64,000 nt of DNA. Source: Lucinisca nassula. Taxonomy: Eukaryota; Mollusca; Bivalvia; Lucinida; Lucinidae. This document shows, one piece after another, positions 35,701 to 50,600 of this stretch. The notes under the pieces were generated by a model. It searched no databases and was not told where the DNA came from. It saw only the letters and a program-made list of their open reading frames with translations. A program made the position numbers and the translations under genes. Position 1 is the stretch's first letter; each line of letters begins with the position of its first letter. Location: positions 132,154,027 through 132,218,026 of the forward strand of contig OY757023.1 of NCBI GenBank assembly GCA_963580285.1. Reading direction: 5' to 3'.

Positions 35701-38700
35701 ACACTGGGGCACGAGAAAGTGCCGAAATAAAGGACTCTTTTATTACATTGAGGGCTATGGGAAAACTGAAGAAAACGCCGCTACTCAGCCTAGAGGGCGA
35801 ATACAAAAGCAAGCTTTACACCGTTAGTCCGTCCCAATAAAGTACGCCCTCGGGCCAAATTACAGATCGCTGCGTACAATAGAGGCCAAGAAAATTGACT
35901 TAGAAATTTTGGTGGTCGGCGTGTTGTGGGTACGAGAATCTCATTTTGGTCACTTTCACGTAGAAGCATGAAAATGGTGCCAAAACGTGCCCATGCGTGT
36001 CCAACCAACTCATGAATATTGGAAAATTGTTTCTCTCAAATAGTTTTGGAGATATAAGGGTCCAAAGTTGAAGGAAATTGACCTTTCAAGGGCCATAACT
36101 CGAAACTCAATGAAGGAAGACAACTCCCATTTTACCCCATGGCACTTGGGTTAAGGGCGCATCATTTGGCACCAATTATAGGCCGATATCATGAAGTCAC
36201 CTTTGCACCATTTAGGCACTATCATCCTATTGGTGTCCCGCCAAAACTTGAGGCCCTTATAACTCGCTTTTGTGTATTGCGATTGAGCTGAAATTTTGCA
36301 TGCTGCTAGTAGACCTCAGTGCCTAGTGGCTTGCAAAATTTCGTGCCGCTACGAAGCGTATCTTGTGAGTTATAAGCCTTCAAACTTCGAGGAAATTAAA
36401 GTTTGTGCCTATTTTGCGGGAATACGAAATAAGATACAGAGGTGCAGTATGTATCCTTCAACAGGCATTTATGTGCCCTACCATCGTGCAAAATCCCGGT
36501 AACACTGGGGCACGAGAAAGTGCCGAAATAAAGGACTCTTTTTTACATTGAGGGCTATGGGAAAAATGAAGAAAACGCCGCTACTCAGCCTAGAGGGCGA
36601 ATACAATAGCAAGCTTTACACCGTTAGTCCGTCCCAATAAAGTACGCCCTCGGGCCAAATTACAGATCGCTGCGTACAATAGAGGCCAAGAAAATTGACT
36701 TAGAAATTTTGGTGGTCGGCGTGTTGTGGGTACGAGAATCTCATTTTGGTCACTTTCACGTAGAAGCATGAAAATGGTGCCAAAACGTGCCCATGCGTGT
36801 CCAACCAACTCATGAATATTGGAAAATTGTTTCTCTCAAATAGTTTTGGAGATATAAGGGTCCAAAGTTGAAGGAAATTGACCTTTCAAGGGCCATAACT
36901 CGAAACTCAATGAAGGAAGACAACTCCCATTTTACCCCATGGCACTTGGGTTAAGGGCGCATCATTTGGCACCAATTATAGGCCGATATCATGAAGTCAC
37001 CTTTGCACCATTTAGGCACTATCATCCTATTGGTGTCCCGCCAAAACTTGAGGCCCTTATAACTCGCTTTTGTGTATTGCGATTGAGCTGAAATTTTGCA
37101 TGCTGCTAGTAGACCTCAGTGCCTAGTGGCTTGCAAAATTTCGTGCCGCTACGAAGCGTATCTTGTGAGTTATAAGCCTTCAAACTTCGAGGAAATTAAA
37201 GTTTGTGCCTATTTTGCGGGAATACGAAATAAGATACAGAGGTGCAGTATGTATCCTTCAACAGGCATTTATGTGCCCTACCATCGTGCAAAATCCCGGT
37301 AACACTGGGGCACGAGAAAGTGCCGAAATAAAGGACTCTTTTTTTACATTGAGGGCTATGGGAAAAATGAAGAAAACGCCGCTACTCAGCCTAGAGGGCG
37401 AATACAATAGCAAGCTTTACACCGTTAGTCCGTCCCAATAAAGTACGCCCTCGGGCCAAATTACAGATCGCTGCGTACAATAGAGGCCAAGCAAACTGAC
37501 TTAGAAATTTTGGTGGTCGGCGTGTTGTGGGTACGAGAATCTCATTTTGGTCACTTTCACGTAGAAGCATGAAAATGGTGCCAAAACGTGCCCATGCGTG
37601 TCCAACCAACTCATGAATATTGGAAAATTGTTTCTCTCAAATAGTTTTGGAGATATAAGGGTCCAAAGTTGAAGGAAATTGACCTTTCAAGGGCCATAAC
37701 TCGAAACTCAATGAAGGAAGACAACTCCCATTTTACCCCATGGCACTTGGGTTAAGGGCGCATCATTTGGCACCAATTATAGGCCGATATCATGAAGTCA
37801 CCTTTGCACCATTTAGGCACTATCTTCCTATTGGTGTCCCGCCAAAACTTGAGACCCTTATAACTCGCTTTTGTGTATTGCGATTGAGCTGAAATTTTGC
37901 ATGCTGCTAGTAGACCTCAGTGCCTAGTGGCTTGCAAAATTTCGTGCCGCTACGAAGCGTATCTTGTGAGTTATAAGCCTTCAAACTTCGAGGAAATTAA
38001 AGTTTGTGCCTATTTTGCGGGAACACGAAATAAGATACAGAGGTGCAGTATGTATCCTTCAACAGGCATTTATGTGCCCTACCATCGTGCAAAATCCCGG
38101 TAACACTGGGGCACGAGAAAGTGCCGAAATAAAGGACTCTTTTTTACATTGAGGGCTATGGGAAAAATGAAGAAAACGCCGCTACTCAGCCTAGAGGGCG
38201 AATACAATAGCAAGCTTTACACCGTTAGTCCGTCCCAATAAAGTACGCCCTCGGGCCAAATTACAGATCGCTGCGTACAATAGAGGCCAAGAAAATTGAC
38301 TTAGAAATTTTGGTGGTCGGCATGTTGTGGGTACGAGAATCTCATTTTGGTCACTTTCACGTAGAAGCATGAAAATGGTGCCAAAACGTGCCCATGCGTG
38401 TCCAACCAACTCATGAATATTGGAAAATTGTTTCTCTCAAATAGTTTTGGAGATATAAGGGTCCAAAGTTGAAGGAAATTGACCTTTCAAGGGCCATAAC
38501 TCGAAACTCAATGAAGGAAGACAACTCCCATTTTACCCCATGGCACTTGGGTTAAGGGCGCATCATTTGGCACCAATTATAGGCCGATATCATGAAGTCA
38601 CCTTTGCACCATTTAGGCACTATCATCCTATTGGTGTCCCGCCAAAACTTGAGGCCCTTATAACTCGCTTTTGTGTATTGCGATTGAGCTGAAATTTTGC

Positions 38701-41700
38701 ATGCTGCTAGTAGACCTCAGTGCCTAGTGGCTTGCAAAATTTCGTGCCGCTACGAAGCGTATCTTGTGAGTTATAAGCCTTCAAACTTCGAGGAAATTAA
38801 AGTTTGTGCCTATTTTGCGGGAATACGAAATAAGATACAGAGGTGCAGTATGTATCCTTCAACAGGCATTTATGTGCCCTACCATCGTGCAAAATCCCGG
38901 TAACACTGGGGCACGAGAAAGTGCCGAAATAAAGGACTCTTTTTTTACATTGAGGGCTATGGGAAAAATGAAGAAAACGCCGCTACTCAGCCTAGAGGGC
39001 GAATACAATAGCAAGCTTTACACCGTTAGTCCGTCCCAATAAAGTACGCCCTCGGGCCAAATTACAGATCGCTGCGTACAATAGAGGCCAAGAAAATTGA
39101 CTTAGAAATTTTGGTGGTCGGCGTGTTGTGGGTACGAGAATCTCATTTTGGTCACTTTCACGTAGAAGCATGAAAATGGTGCCAAAACGTGCCCATGCGT
39201 GTCCAACCAACTCATGAATATTGGAAAATTGTTTCTCTCAAATAGTTTTGGAGATATAAGGGTCCAAAGTTGAAGGAAATTGACCTTTCAAGGGCCATAA
39301 CTCGAAACTCAATGAAGAAAGACAACTCCCATTTTACCCCATGGCACTTGGGTTAAGGGCGCATCATTTGGCACCAATTATAGGCCGATATCATGAAGTC
39401 ACCTTTGCACCATTTAGGCACTATCATCCTATTGGTGTCCCGCCAAAACTTGAGGCCCTTATAACTCGCTTTTGTGTATTGCGATTGAGCTGAAATTTTG
39501 CATGCTGCTAGTAGACCTCAGTGCCTAGTGGCTTGCAAAATTTCGTGCCGCTACAAAGCGTATCTTGTGAGTTATAAGCCTTCAAACTTCGAGGAAATTA
39601 AAGTTTGTGCCTATTTTGCGGGAATACGAAATAAGATACAGAGGTGCAGTATGTATCCTTCAACAGGCATTTATGTGCCCTACCATCGTGCAAAATCCCG
39701 GTAACACTGGGGCACGAGAAAGTGCCGAAATAAAGGACTCTTTTTTACATTGAGGGCTATGGGAAAAATGAAGAAAACGCCGCTACTCAGCCTAGAGGGC
39801 GAATACAATAGCAAGCTTTACACCGTTAGTCCGTCCCAATAAAGTACGCCCTCGGGCCAAATTACAGATCGCTGCGTACAATAGAGGCCAAGAAAATTGA
39901 CTTAGAAATTTTGGTGGTCGGCGTGTTGTGGGTACGAGAATCTCATTTTGGTCACTTTCACGTAGAAGCATGAAAATGGTGCCAAAACGTGCCCATGCGT
40001 GTCCAACCAACTCATGAATATTGGAAAATTGTTTCTCTCAAATAGTTTTGGAGATATAAGGGTCCAAAGTTGAAGGAAATTGACCTTTCAAGGGCCATAA
40101 CTCGAAACTCAATGAAGGAAGACAACTCCCATTTTACCCCATGGCACTTGGGTTAAGGGCGCATCATTTGGCACCAATTATAGGCCGATATCATGAAGTC
40201 ACCTTTGCACCATTTAGGCACTATCATCCTATTGGTGTCCCGCCAAAACTTGAGGCCCTTATAACTCGCTTTTGTGTATTGCGATTGAGCTGAAATTTTG
40301 CATGCTGCTAGTAGACCTCAGTGCCTAGTGGCTTGCAAAATTTCGTGCCGCTACGAAGCGTATCTTGTGAGTTATAAGCCTTCAAACTTCGAGGAAATTA
40401 AAGTTTGTGCCTATTTTGCGGGAATACGAAATAAGATACAGAGGTGCAGTATGTATCCTTCAACAGGCATTTATGTGCCCTACCATCGTGCAAAATCCCG
40501 GTAACACTGGGGCACGAGAAAGTGCCGAAATAAAGGACTCTTTTTTACATTGAGGGCTATGGGAAAAATGAAGAAAACGCCGCTACTCAGCCTAGAGGGC
40601 GAATACAATAGCAAGCTTTACACCGTTAGTCCGTCCCAATAAAGTACGCCCTCGGGCCAAATTACAGATCGCTGCGTACAATAGAGGCCAAGAAAACTGA
40701 CTTAGAAATTTTGGTGGTCGGCGTGTTGTGGGTACGAGAATCTCATTTTGGTCACTTTCACGTAGAAGCATGAAAATGGTGCCAAAACGTGCCCATGCGT
40801 GTCCAACCAACTCATGAATATTGGAAAATTGTTTCTCTCAAATAGTTTTGGAGATATAAGGGTCCAAAGTTGAAGGAAATTGACCTTTCAAGGGCCATAA
40901 CTCGAAACTCAATGAAGGCAGACAACTCCCATTTTACCCCATGGCACTTGGGTTAAGGGCGCATCATTTGGCACCAATTATAGGCCGATATCATGAAGTC
41001 ACCTTTGCACCATTTAGGCACTATCATCCTATTGGTGTCCCGCCAAAACTTGAGACCCTTATAACTCGCTTTTGTGTATTGCGATTGAGCTGAAATTTTG
41101 CATGCTGCTAGTAGACCTCAGTGCCTAGTGGCTTGCAAAATTTCGTGCCGCTACGAAGCGTATCTTGTGAGTTATAAGCCTTCAAACTTCGAGGAAATTA
41201 AAGTTTGTGCCTATTTTGCGGGAATACGAAATAAGATACAGAGGTGCAGTATGTATCCTTCAACAGGCATTTATGTGCCCTACCATCGTGCAAAATCCCG
41301 GTAACACTGGGGCACGAGAAAGTGCCGAAATAAAGGACTCTTTTTTACATTGAGGGCTATGGGAAAAATGAAGAAAACGCCGCTACTCAGCCTAGAGGGC
41401 GAATACAATAGCAAGCTTTACACCGTTAGTCCGTCCCAATAAAGTACGCCCTCGGGCCAAATTACAGATCGCTGCGTACAATAGAGGCCAAGAAAACTGA
41501 CTTAGAAATTTTGGTGGTCGGCGTGTTGTGGGTACGAGAATCTCATTTTGGTCACTTTCACGTAGAAGCATGAAAATGGTGCCAAAACGTGCCCATGCGT
41601 GTCCAACCAACTCATGAATATTGGAAAATTGTTTCTCTCAAATAGTTTTGGAGATATAAGGGTCCAAAGTTGAAGGAAATTGACCTTTCAAGGGCCATAA

Positions 41701-44700
41701 CTCGAAACTCAATGAAGGAAGACAACTCCCATTTTACCCCATGGCACTTGGGTTAAGGGCGCATCATTTGGCACCAATTATAGGCCGATATCATGAAGTC
41801 ACCTTTGCACCATTTAGGCACTATCATCCTATTGGTGTCCCGCCAAAACTTGAGACCCTTATAACTCGCTTTTGTGTATTGCGATTGAGCTGAAATTTTG
41901 CATGCTGCTAGTAGACCTCAGTGCCTAGTGGCTTGCAAAATTTCGTGCCGCTACGAAGCGTATCTTGTGAGTTATAAGCCTTCAAACTTCGAGGAAATTA
42001 AAGTTTGTGCCTATTTTGCGGGAATACGAAATAAGATACAGAGGTGCAGTATGTATCCTTCAACAGGCATTTATGTGCCCTACCATCGTGCAAAATCCCG
42101 GTAACACTGGGGCACGAGAAAGTGCCGAAATAAAGGACTCTTTTTTACATTGAGGGCTATGGGAAAAATGAAGAAAACGCCGCTACTCAGCCTAGAGGGC
42201 GAATACAATAGCAAGCTTTACACCGTTAGTCCGTCCCAATAAAGTACGCCCTCGGGCCAAATTACAGATCGCTGCGTACAATAGAGGCCAAGAAAATTGA
42301 CTTAGAAATTTTGGTGGTCGGCATGTTGTGGGTACGAGAATCTCATTTTGGTCACTTTCACGTAGAAGCATGAAAATGGTGCCAAAACGTGCCCATGCGT
42401 GTCCAACCAACTCATGAATATTGGAAAATTGTTTCTCTCAAATAGTTTTGGAGATATAAGGGTCCAAAGTTGAAGGAAATTGACCTTTCAAGGGCCATAA
42501 CTCGAAACTCAATGAAGAAAGACAACTCCCATTTTACCCCATGGCACTTGGGTTAAGGGCGCATCATTTGGCACCAATTATAGGCCGATATCATGAAGTC
42601 ACCTTTGCACCATTTAGGCACTATCATCCTATTGGTGTCCCGCCAAAACTTGAGGCCCTTATAACTCGCTTTTGTGTATTGCGATTGAGCTGAAATTTTG
42701 CATGCTGCTAGTAGACCTCAGTGCCTAGTGGCTTGCAAAATTTCGTGCCGCTACGAAGCGTATCTTGTGAGTTATAAGCCTTCAAACTTCGAGGAAATTA
42801 AAGTTTGTGCCTATTTTGCGGGAATACGAAATAAGATACAGAGGTGCAGTATGTATCCTTCAACAGGCATTTATGTGCCCTACCATCGTGCAAAATCCCG
42901 GTAACACTGGGGCACGAGAAAGTGCCGAAATAAAGGACTCTTTTTTACATTGAGGGCTATGGGAAAAATGAAGAAAACGCCGCTACTCAGCCTAGAGGGC
43001 GAATACAATAGCAAGCTTTACACCGTTAGTCCGTCCCAATAAAGTACGCCCTCGGGCCAAATTACAGATCGCTGCGTACAATAGAGGCCACGAAAACTGA
43101 CTTAGAAATTTTGGTGGTCGGCGTGTTGTGGGTACGAGAATCTCATTTTGGTCACTTTCACGTAGAAGCATGAAAATGGTGCCAAAACGTGCCCATGCGT
43201 GTCCAACCAACTCATGAATATTGGAAAATTGTTTCTCTCAAATAGTTTTGGAGATATAAGGGTCCAAAGTTGAAGGAAATTGACCTTTCAAGGGCCATAA
43301 CTCGAAACTCAATGAAGGAAGACAACTCCCATTTTACCCCATGGCACTTGGGTTAAGGGCGCATCATTTGGCACCAATTATAGGCCGATATCATGAAGTC
43401 ACCTTTGCACCATTTAGGCACTATCATCCTATTGGTGTCCCGCCAAAACTTGAGACCCTTATAACTCGCTTTTGTGTATTGCGATTGAGCTGAAATTTTG
43501 CATGCTGCTAGTAGACCTCAGTGCCTAGTGGCTTGCAAAATTTCGTGCCGCTACGAAGCGTATCTTGTGAGTTATAAGCCTTCAAACTTCGAGGAAATTA
43601 AAGTTTGTGCCTATTTTGCGGGAATACGAAATAAGATACAGAGGTGCAGTATGTATCCTTCAACAGGCATTTATGTGCCCTACCATCGTGCAAAATCCCG
43701 GTAACACTGGGGCACGAGAAAGTGCCGAAATAAAGGACTCTTTTTTACATTGAGGGCTATGGGAAAAATGAAGAAAACGCCGCTACTCAGCCTAGAGGGC
43801 GAATACAATAGCAAGCTTTACACCGTTAGTCCGTCCCAATAAAGTACGCCCTCGGGCCAAATTACAGATCGCTGCGTACAATAGAGGCCAAGAAAATTGA
43901 CTTAGAAATTTTGGTGGTCGGCATGTTGTGGGTACGAGAATCTCATTTTGGTCACTTTCACGTAGAAGCATGAAAATGGTGCCAAAACGTGCCCATGCGT
44001 GTCCAACCAACTCATGAATATTGGAAAATTGTTTCTCTCAAATAGTTTTGGAGATATAAGGGTCCAAAGTTGAAGGAAATTGACCTTTCAAGGGCCATAA
44101 CTCGAAACTCAATGAAGAAAGACAACTCCCATTTTACCCCATGGCACTTGGGTTAAGGGCGCATCATTTGGCACCAATTATAGGCCGATATCATGAAGTC
44201 ACCTTTGCACCATTTAGGCACTATCATCCTATTGGTGTCCCGCCAAAACTTGAGGCCCTTATAACTCGCTTTTGTGTATTGCGATTGAGCTGAAATTTTG
44301 CATGCTGCTAGTAGACCTCAGTGCCTAGTGGCTTGCAAAATTTCGTGCCGCTACGAAGCGTATCTTGTGAGTTATAAGCCTTCAAACTTCGAGGAAATTA
44401 AAGTTTGTGCCTATTTTGCGGGAATACGAAATAAGATACAGAGGTGCAGTATGTATCCTTCAACAGGCATTTATGTGCCCTACCATCGTGCAAAATCCCG
44501 GTAACACTGGGGCACGAGAAAGTGCCGAAATAAAGGACTCTTTTTTACATTGAGGGCTATGGGAAAAATGAAGAAAACGCCGCTACTCAGCCTAGAGGGC
44601 GAATACAATAGCAAGCTTTACACCGTTAGTCCGTCCCAATAAAGTACGCCCTCGGGCCAAATTACAGATCGCTGCGTACAATAGAGGCCAAGAAAATTGA

Positions 44701-45497
44701 CTTAGAAATTTTGGTGGTCGGCGTGTTGTGGGTACGAGAATCTCATTTTGGTCACTTTCACGTAGAAGCATGAAAATGGTGCCAAAACGTGCCCATGCGT
44801 GTCCAACCAACTCATGAATATTGGAAAATTGTTTCTCTCAAATAGTTTTGGAGATATAAGGGTCCAAAGTTGAAGGAAATTGACCTTTCAAGGGCCATAA
44901 CTCGAAACTCAATGAAGGAAGACAACTCCCATTTTACCCCATGGCACTTGGGTTAAGGGCGCATCATTTGGCACCAATTATAGGCCGATATCATGAAGTC
45001 ACCTTTGCACCATTTAGGCACTATCATCCTATTGGTGTCCCGCCAAAACTTGAGGCCCTTATAACTCGCTTTTGTGTATTGCGATTGAGCTGAAATTTTG
45101 CATGCTGCTAGTAGACCTCAGTGCCTAGTGGCTTGCAAAATTTCGTGCCGCTACGAAGCGTATCTTGTGAGTTATAAGCCTTCAAACTTCGAGGAAATTA
45201 AAGTTTGTGCCTATTTTGCGGGAATACGAAATAAGATACAGAGGTGCAGTATGTATCCTTCAACAGGCATTTATGTGCCCTACCATCGTGCAAAATCCCG
45301 GTAACACTGGGGCACGAGAAAGTGCCGAAATAAAGGACTCTTTTTTACATTGAGGGCTATGGGAAAAATGAAGAAAACGCCGCTACTCAGCCTAGAGGGC
45401 GAATACAATAGCAAGCTTTACACCGTTAGTCCGTCCCAATAAAGTACGCCCTCGGGCCAAATTACAGATCGCTGCGTACAATAGAGGCCAAGAAAAC
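32719..45497 (+). repeat. Mosaic of shared minor variants (1- and 2-monomer copying)
   Basis: Several rare variants recur in non-adjacent copies. G to A in GGCGTG occurs at 32719, 34319, 38322, 42323 and 43923. G to A in GAAGGAAG occurs at 39318, 42518 and 44118. T to C in AAAATTGAC occurs at 37496, 40697, 41497, 43097 and 45497. G to A in GAGGCCC occurs at 37854, 41055, 41855 and 43455. The pair 42323/42518 repeats at 43923/44118, 1600 bp on, while 40697/41055 repeats at 41497/41855, 800 bp on. The variants are combined differently in different monomers, for example 45497 lacks the GAGGCCC change, so exchange or gene conversion has reshuffled them. Confidence 0.8.
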
Positions 45498-48400
45498 TGA
45501 CTTAGAAATTTTGGTGGTCGGCGTGTTGTGGGTACGAGAATCTCATTTTGGTCACTTTCACGTAGAAGCATGAAAATGGTGCCAAAACGTGCCCATGCGT
45601 GTCCAACCAACTCATGAATATTGGAAAATTGTTTCTCTCAAATAGTTTTGGAGATATAAGGGTCCAAAGTTGAAGGAAATTGACCTTTCAAGGGCCATAA
45701 CTCGAAACTCAATGAAGGAAGACAACTCCCATTTTACCCCATGGCACTTGGGTTAAGGGCGCATCATTTGGCACCAATTATAGGCCGATATCATGAAGTC
45801 ACCTTTGCACCATTTAGGCACTATCATCCTATTGGTGTCCCGCCAAAACTTGAGGCCCTTATAACTCGCTTTTGTGTATTGCGATTGAGCTGAAATTTTG
45901 CATGCTGCTAGTAGACCTCAGTGCCTAGTGGTTGCAAAATTTCGTGCCGCTACGAAGCGTATCTTGTGAGTTATAAGCCTTCAAACTTCGAGGAAATTAA
46001 AGTTTGTGCCTATTTTGCGGGAATACGAAATAAGATACAGAGGTGCAGTATGTATCCTTCAACAGGCATTTATGTGCCCTACCATCGTGCAAAATCCCGG
46101 TAACACTGGGGCACGAGAAAGTGCCGAAATAAAGGACTCTTTTTTACATTGAGGGCTATGGGAAAAATGAAGAAAACGCCGCTACTCAGCCTAGAGGGCG
46201 AATACAATAGCAAGCTTTACACCGTTAGTCCGTCCCAATAAAGTACGCCCTCGGGCCAAATTACAGATCGCTGCGTACAATAGAGGCCAAGAAAATTGAC
46301 TTAGAAATTTTGGTGGTCGGCGTGTTGTGGGTACGAGAATCTCATTTTGGTCACTTTCACGTAGAAGCATGAAAATGGTGCCAAAACGTGCCCATGCGTG
46401 TCCAACCAACTCATGAATATTGGAAAATTGTTTCTCTCAAATAGTTTTGGAGATATAAGGGTCCAAAGTTGAAGGAAATTGACCTTTCAAGGGCCATAAC
46501 TCGAAACTCAATGAAGGAAGACAACTCCCATTTTACCCCATGGCACTTGGGTTAAGGGCGCATCATTTGGCACCAATTATAGGCCGATATCATGAAGTCA
46601 CCTTTGCACCATTTAGGCACTATCATCCTATTGGTGTCCCGCCAAAACTTGAGGCCCTTATAACTCGCTTTTGTGTATTGCGATTGAGCTGAAATTTTGC
46701 ATGCTGCTAGTAGACCTCAGTGCCTAGTGGCTTGCAAAATTTCGTGCCGCTACGAAGCGTATCTTGTGAGTTATAAGCCTTCAAACTTCGAGGAAATTAA
46801 AGTTTGTGCCTATTTTGCGGGAATACGAAATAAGATACAGAGGTGCAGTATGTATCCTTCAACAGGCATTTATGTGCCCTACCATCGTGCAAAATCCCGG
46901 TAACACTGGGGCACGAGAAAGTGCCGAAATAAAGGACTCTTTTATTACATTGAGGGCTATGGGAAAAATGAAGAAAACGCCGCTACTCAGCCTAGAGGGC
47001 GAATACAATAGCAAGCTTTACACCGTTAGTCCGTCCCAATAAAGTACGCCCTCGGGCCAAATTACAGATCGCTGCGTACAATAGAGGCCAAGAAAATTGA
47101 CTTAGAAATTTTGGTGGTCGGCGTGTTGTGGGTACGAGAATCTCATTTTGGTCACTTTCACGTAGAAGCATGAAAATGGTGCCAAAACGTGCCCATGCGT
47201 GTCCAACCAACTCATGAATATTGGAAAATTGTTTCTCTCAAATAGTTTTGGAGATATAAGGGTCCAAAGTTGAAGGAAATTGACCTTTCAAGGGCCATAA
47301 CTCGAAACTCAATGAAGGAAGACAACTCCCATTTTACCCCATGGCACTTGGGTTAAGGGCGCATCATTTGGCACCAATTATAGGCCGATATCATGAAGTC
47401 ACCTTTGCACCATTTAGGCACTATCATCCTATTGGTGTCCCGCCAAAACTTGAGGCCCTTATAACTCGCTTTTGTGTATTGCGATTGAGCTGAAATTTTG
47501 CATGCTGCTAGTAGACCTCAGTGCCTAGTGGCTTGCAAAATTTCGTGCCGCTACGAAGCGTATCTTGTGAGTTATAAGCCTTCAAACTTCGAGGAAATTA
47601 AAGTTTGTGCCTATTTTGCGGGAATACGAAATAAGATACAGAGGTGCAGTATGTATCCTTCAACAGGCATTTATGTGCCCTACCATCGTGCAAAATCCCG
47701 GTAACACTGGGGCACGAGAAAGTGCCGAAATAAAGGACTCTTTTTTACATTGAGGGCTATGGGAAAAATGAAGAAAACGCCGCTACTCAGCCTAGAGGGC
47801 GAATACAATAGCAAGCTTTACACCGTTAGTCCGTCCCAATAAAGTACGCCCTCGGGCCAAATTACAGATCGCTGCGTACAATAGAGGCCAAGAAAATTGA
47901 CTTAGAAATTTTGGTGGTCGGCGTGTTGTGGGTACGAGAATCTCATTTTGGTCACTTTCACGTAGAAGCATGAAAATGGTGCCAAAACGTGCCCATGCGT
48001 GTCCAACCAACTCATGAATATTGGAAAATTGTTTCTCTCAAATAGTTTTGGAGATATAAGGGTCCAAAGTTGAAGGAAATTGACCTTTCAAGGGCCATAA
48101 CTCGAAACTCAATGAAGGAAGACAACTCCCATTTTACCCCATGGCACTTGGGTTAAGGGCGCATCATTTGGCACCAATTATAGGCCGATATCATGAAGTC
48201 ACCTTTGCACCATTTAGGCACTATCATCCTATTGGTGTCCCGCCAAAACTTGAGGCCCTTATAACTCGCTTTTGTGTATTGCGATTGAGCTGAAATTTTG
48301 CATGCTGCTAGTAGACCTCAGTGCCTAGTGGCTTGCAAAATTTCGTGCCGCTACGAAGCGTATCTTGTGAGTTATAAGCCTTCAAACTTCGAGGAAATTA

Positions 48401-48545
48401 AAGTTTGTGCCTATTTTGCGGGAATACGAAATAAGATACAGAGGTGCAGTATGTATCCTTCAACAGGCATTTATGTGCCCTACCATCGTGCAAAATCCCG
48501 GTAACACTGGGGCACGAGAAAGTGCCGAAATAAAGGACTCTTTTA
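34941..48545 (+). other. Shared A insertion in the T-run of four monomers
   Basis: The run of six T in CTCTTTTTTAC is interrupted by an A in four copies, at 34941, 35742, 46944 and 48545. The first two also share A to C in the following AAAAATGAAG (34975 and 35766), so they are sister copies, while the later two lack it. The insertion joins two frames on the + strand into a 78-codon open frame, a by-product and not a gene. Confidence 0.8.
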
Positions 48546-50580
48546 TTACATTGAGGGCTATGGGAAAAATGAAGAAAACGCCGCTACTCAGCCTAGAGGG
48601 CGAATACAATAGCAAGCTTTACACCGTTAGTCCGTCCCAATAAAGTACGCCCTCGGGCCAAATTACAGATCGCTGCGTACAATAGAGGCCAAGAAAATTG
48701 ACTTAGAAATTTTGGTGGTCGGCGTGTTGTGGGTACGAGAATCTCATTTTGGTCACTTTCACGTAGAAGCATGAAAATGGTGCCAAAACGTGCCCATGCG
48801 TGTCCAACCAACTCATGAATATTGGAAAATTGTTTCTCTCAAATAGTTTTGGAGATATAAGGGTCCAAAGTTGAAGGAAATTGACCTTTCAAGGGCCATA
48901 ACTCGAAACTCAATGAAGGAAGACAACTCCCATTTTACCCCATGGCACTTGGGTTAAGGGCGCATCATTTGGCACCAATTATAGGCCGATATCATGAAGT
49001 CACCTTTGCACCATTTAGGCACTATCATCCTATTGGTGTCCCGCCAAAACTTGAGGCCCTTATAACTCGCTTTTGTGTATTGCGATTGAGCTGAAATTTT
49101 GCATGCTGCTAGTAGACCTCAGTGCCTAGTGGCTTGCAAAATTTCGTGCCGCTACGAAGCGTATCTTGTGAGTTATAAGCCTTCAAACTTCGAGGAAATT
49201 AAAGTTTGTGCCTATTTTGCGGGAATACGAAATAAGATACAGAGGTGCAGTATGTATCCTTCAACAGGCATTTATGTGCCCTACCATCGTGCAAAATCCC
49301 GGTAACACTGGGGTACGAGAAAGTGCCGAAATAAAGGACTCTTTTTTACATTGAGGGCTATGGGAAAAATGAAGAAAACGCCGCTACTCAGCCTAGAGGG
49401 CGAATACAATAGCAAGCTTTACACCGTTAGTCCGTCCCAATAAAGTACGCCCTCGGGCCAAATTACAGATCGCTGCGTACAATAGAGGCCAAGAAAATTG
49501 ACTTAGAAATTTTGGTGGTCGGCGTGTTGTGGGTACGAGAATCTCATTTTGGTCACTTTCACGTAGAAGCATGAAAATGGTGCCAAAACGTGCCCATGCG
49601 TGTCCAACCAACTCATGAATATTGGAAAATTGTTTCTCTCAAATAGTTTTGGAGATATAAGGGTCCAAAGTTGAAGGAAATTGACCTTTCAAGGGCCATA
49701 ACTCGAAACTCAATGAAGGAAGACAACTCCCATTTTACCCCATGGCACTTGGGTTAAGGGCGCATCATTTGGCACCAATTATAGGCCGATATCATGAAGT
49801 CACCTTTGCACCATTTGGGCACTATCATCCTTTTGGTGTCCCGCCAAAACTTGAGGCCCTTATAACTCGCTTTTGTGTATTGCGATTGAGCTGAAATTTT
49901 GCATGCTGCTAGTAGACCTCAGTGCCTAGTGGCTTGCAAAATTTCGTGCCGCTACGAAGCGTATCTTGTGAGTTATAAGCCTTCAAACTTCGAGGAAATT
50001 AAAGTTTGTGCCTATTTTGCGGGAATACGAAATAAGATACAGAGGTGCAGTATGTATCCTTCAACAGGCATTTATGTGCCCTACCATCGTGCAAAATCCC
50101 GGTAACACTGGGGCACGAGAAAGTGCCGAAATAAAGGACTCTTTTTTACATTGAGGGCTATGGGAAAAATGAAGAAAACGCCGCTACTCAGCCTAGAGGG
50201 CGAATACAATAGCAAGCTTTACACCGTTAGTCCGTCCCAATAAAGTACGCCCTCGGGCCAAATTACAGATCGCTGCGTACAATAGAGGCCAAGAAAATTG
50301 ACTTAGAAATTTTGGTGGTCGGCGTGTTGTGGGTACGAGAATCTCATTTTGGTCACTTTCACGTAGAAGCATGAAAATGGTGCCAAAACGTGCCCATGCG
50401 TGTCCAACCAACTCATGAATATTGGAAAATTGTTTCTCTCAAATAGTTTTGGAGATATAAGGGTCCAAAGTTGAAGGAAATTGACCTTTCAAGGGCCATA
50501 ACTCGAAACTCAATGAAGGAAGACAACTCCCATTTTACCCCATGGCACTTGGGTTAAGGGCGCATCATTTGGCACCAATT

Positions 50581-50600
50581 ATAGGCCGATATCCCGCCAA
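50581..50600 (+). other. 47-bp deletion in one monomer
   Basis: GATATC is joined directly to CCGCC at about 50593, removing 47 bp (from ATGAAG to GGTGTC of the normal unit) and shortening this monomer to 753 bp. The break lies between two TC dinucleotides, so a 2-bp microhomology is available. The lost segment contains the site where the retroposon inserted elsewhere in the array. The right arm of the monomer's large palindrome and both sub-repeats remain intact. Confidence 0.93.
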
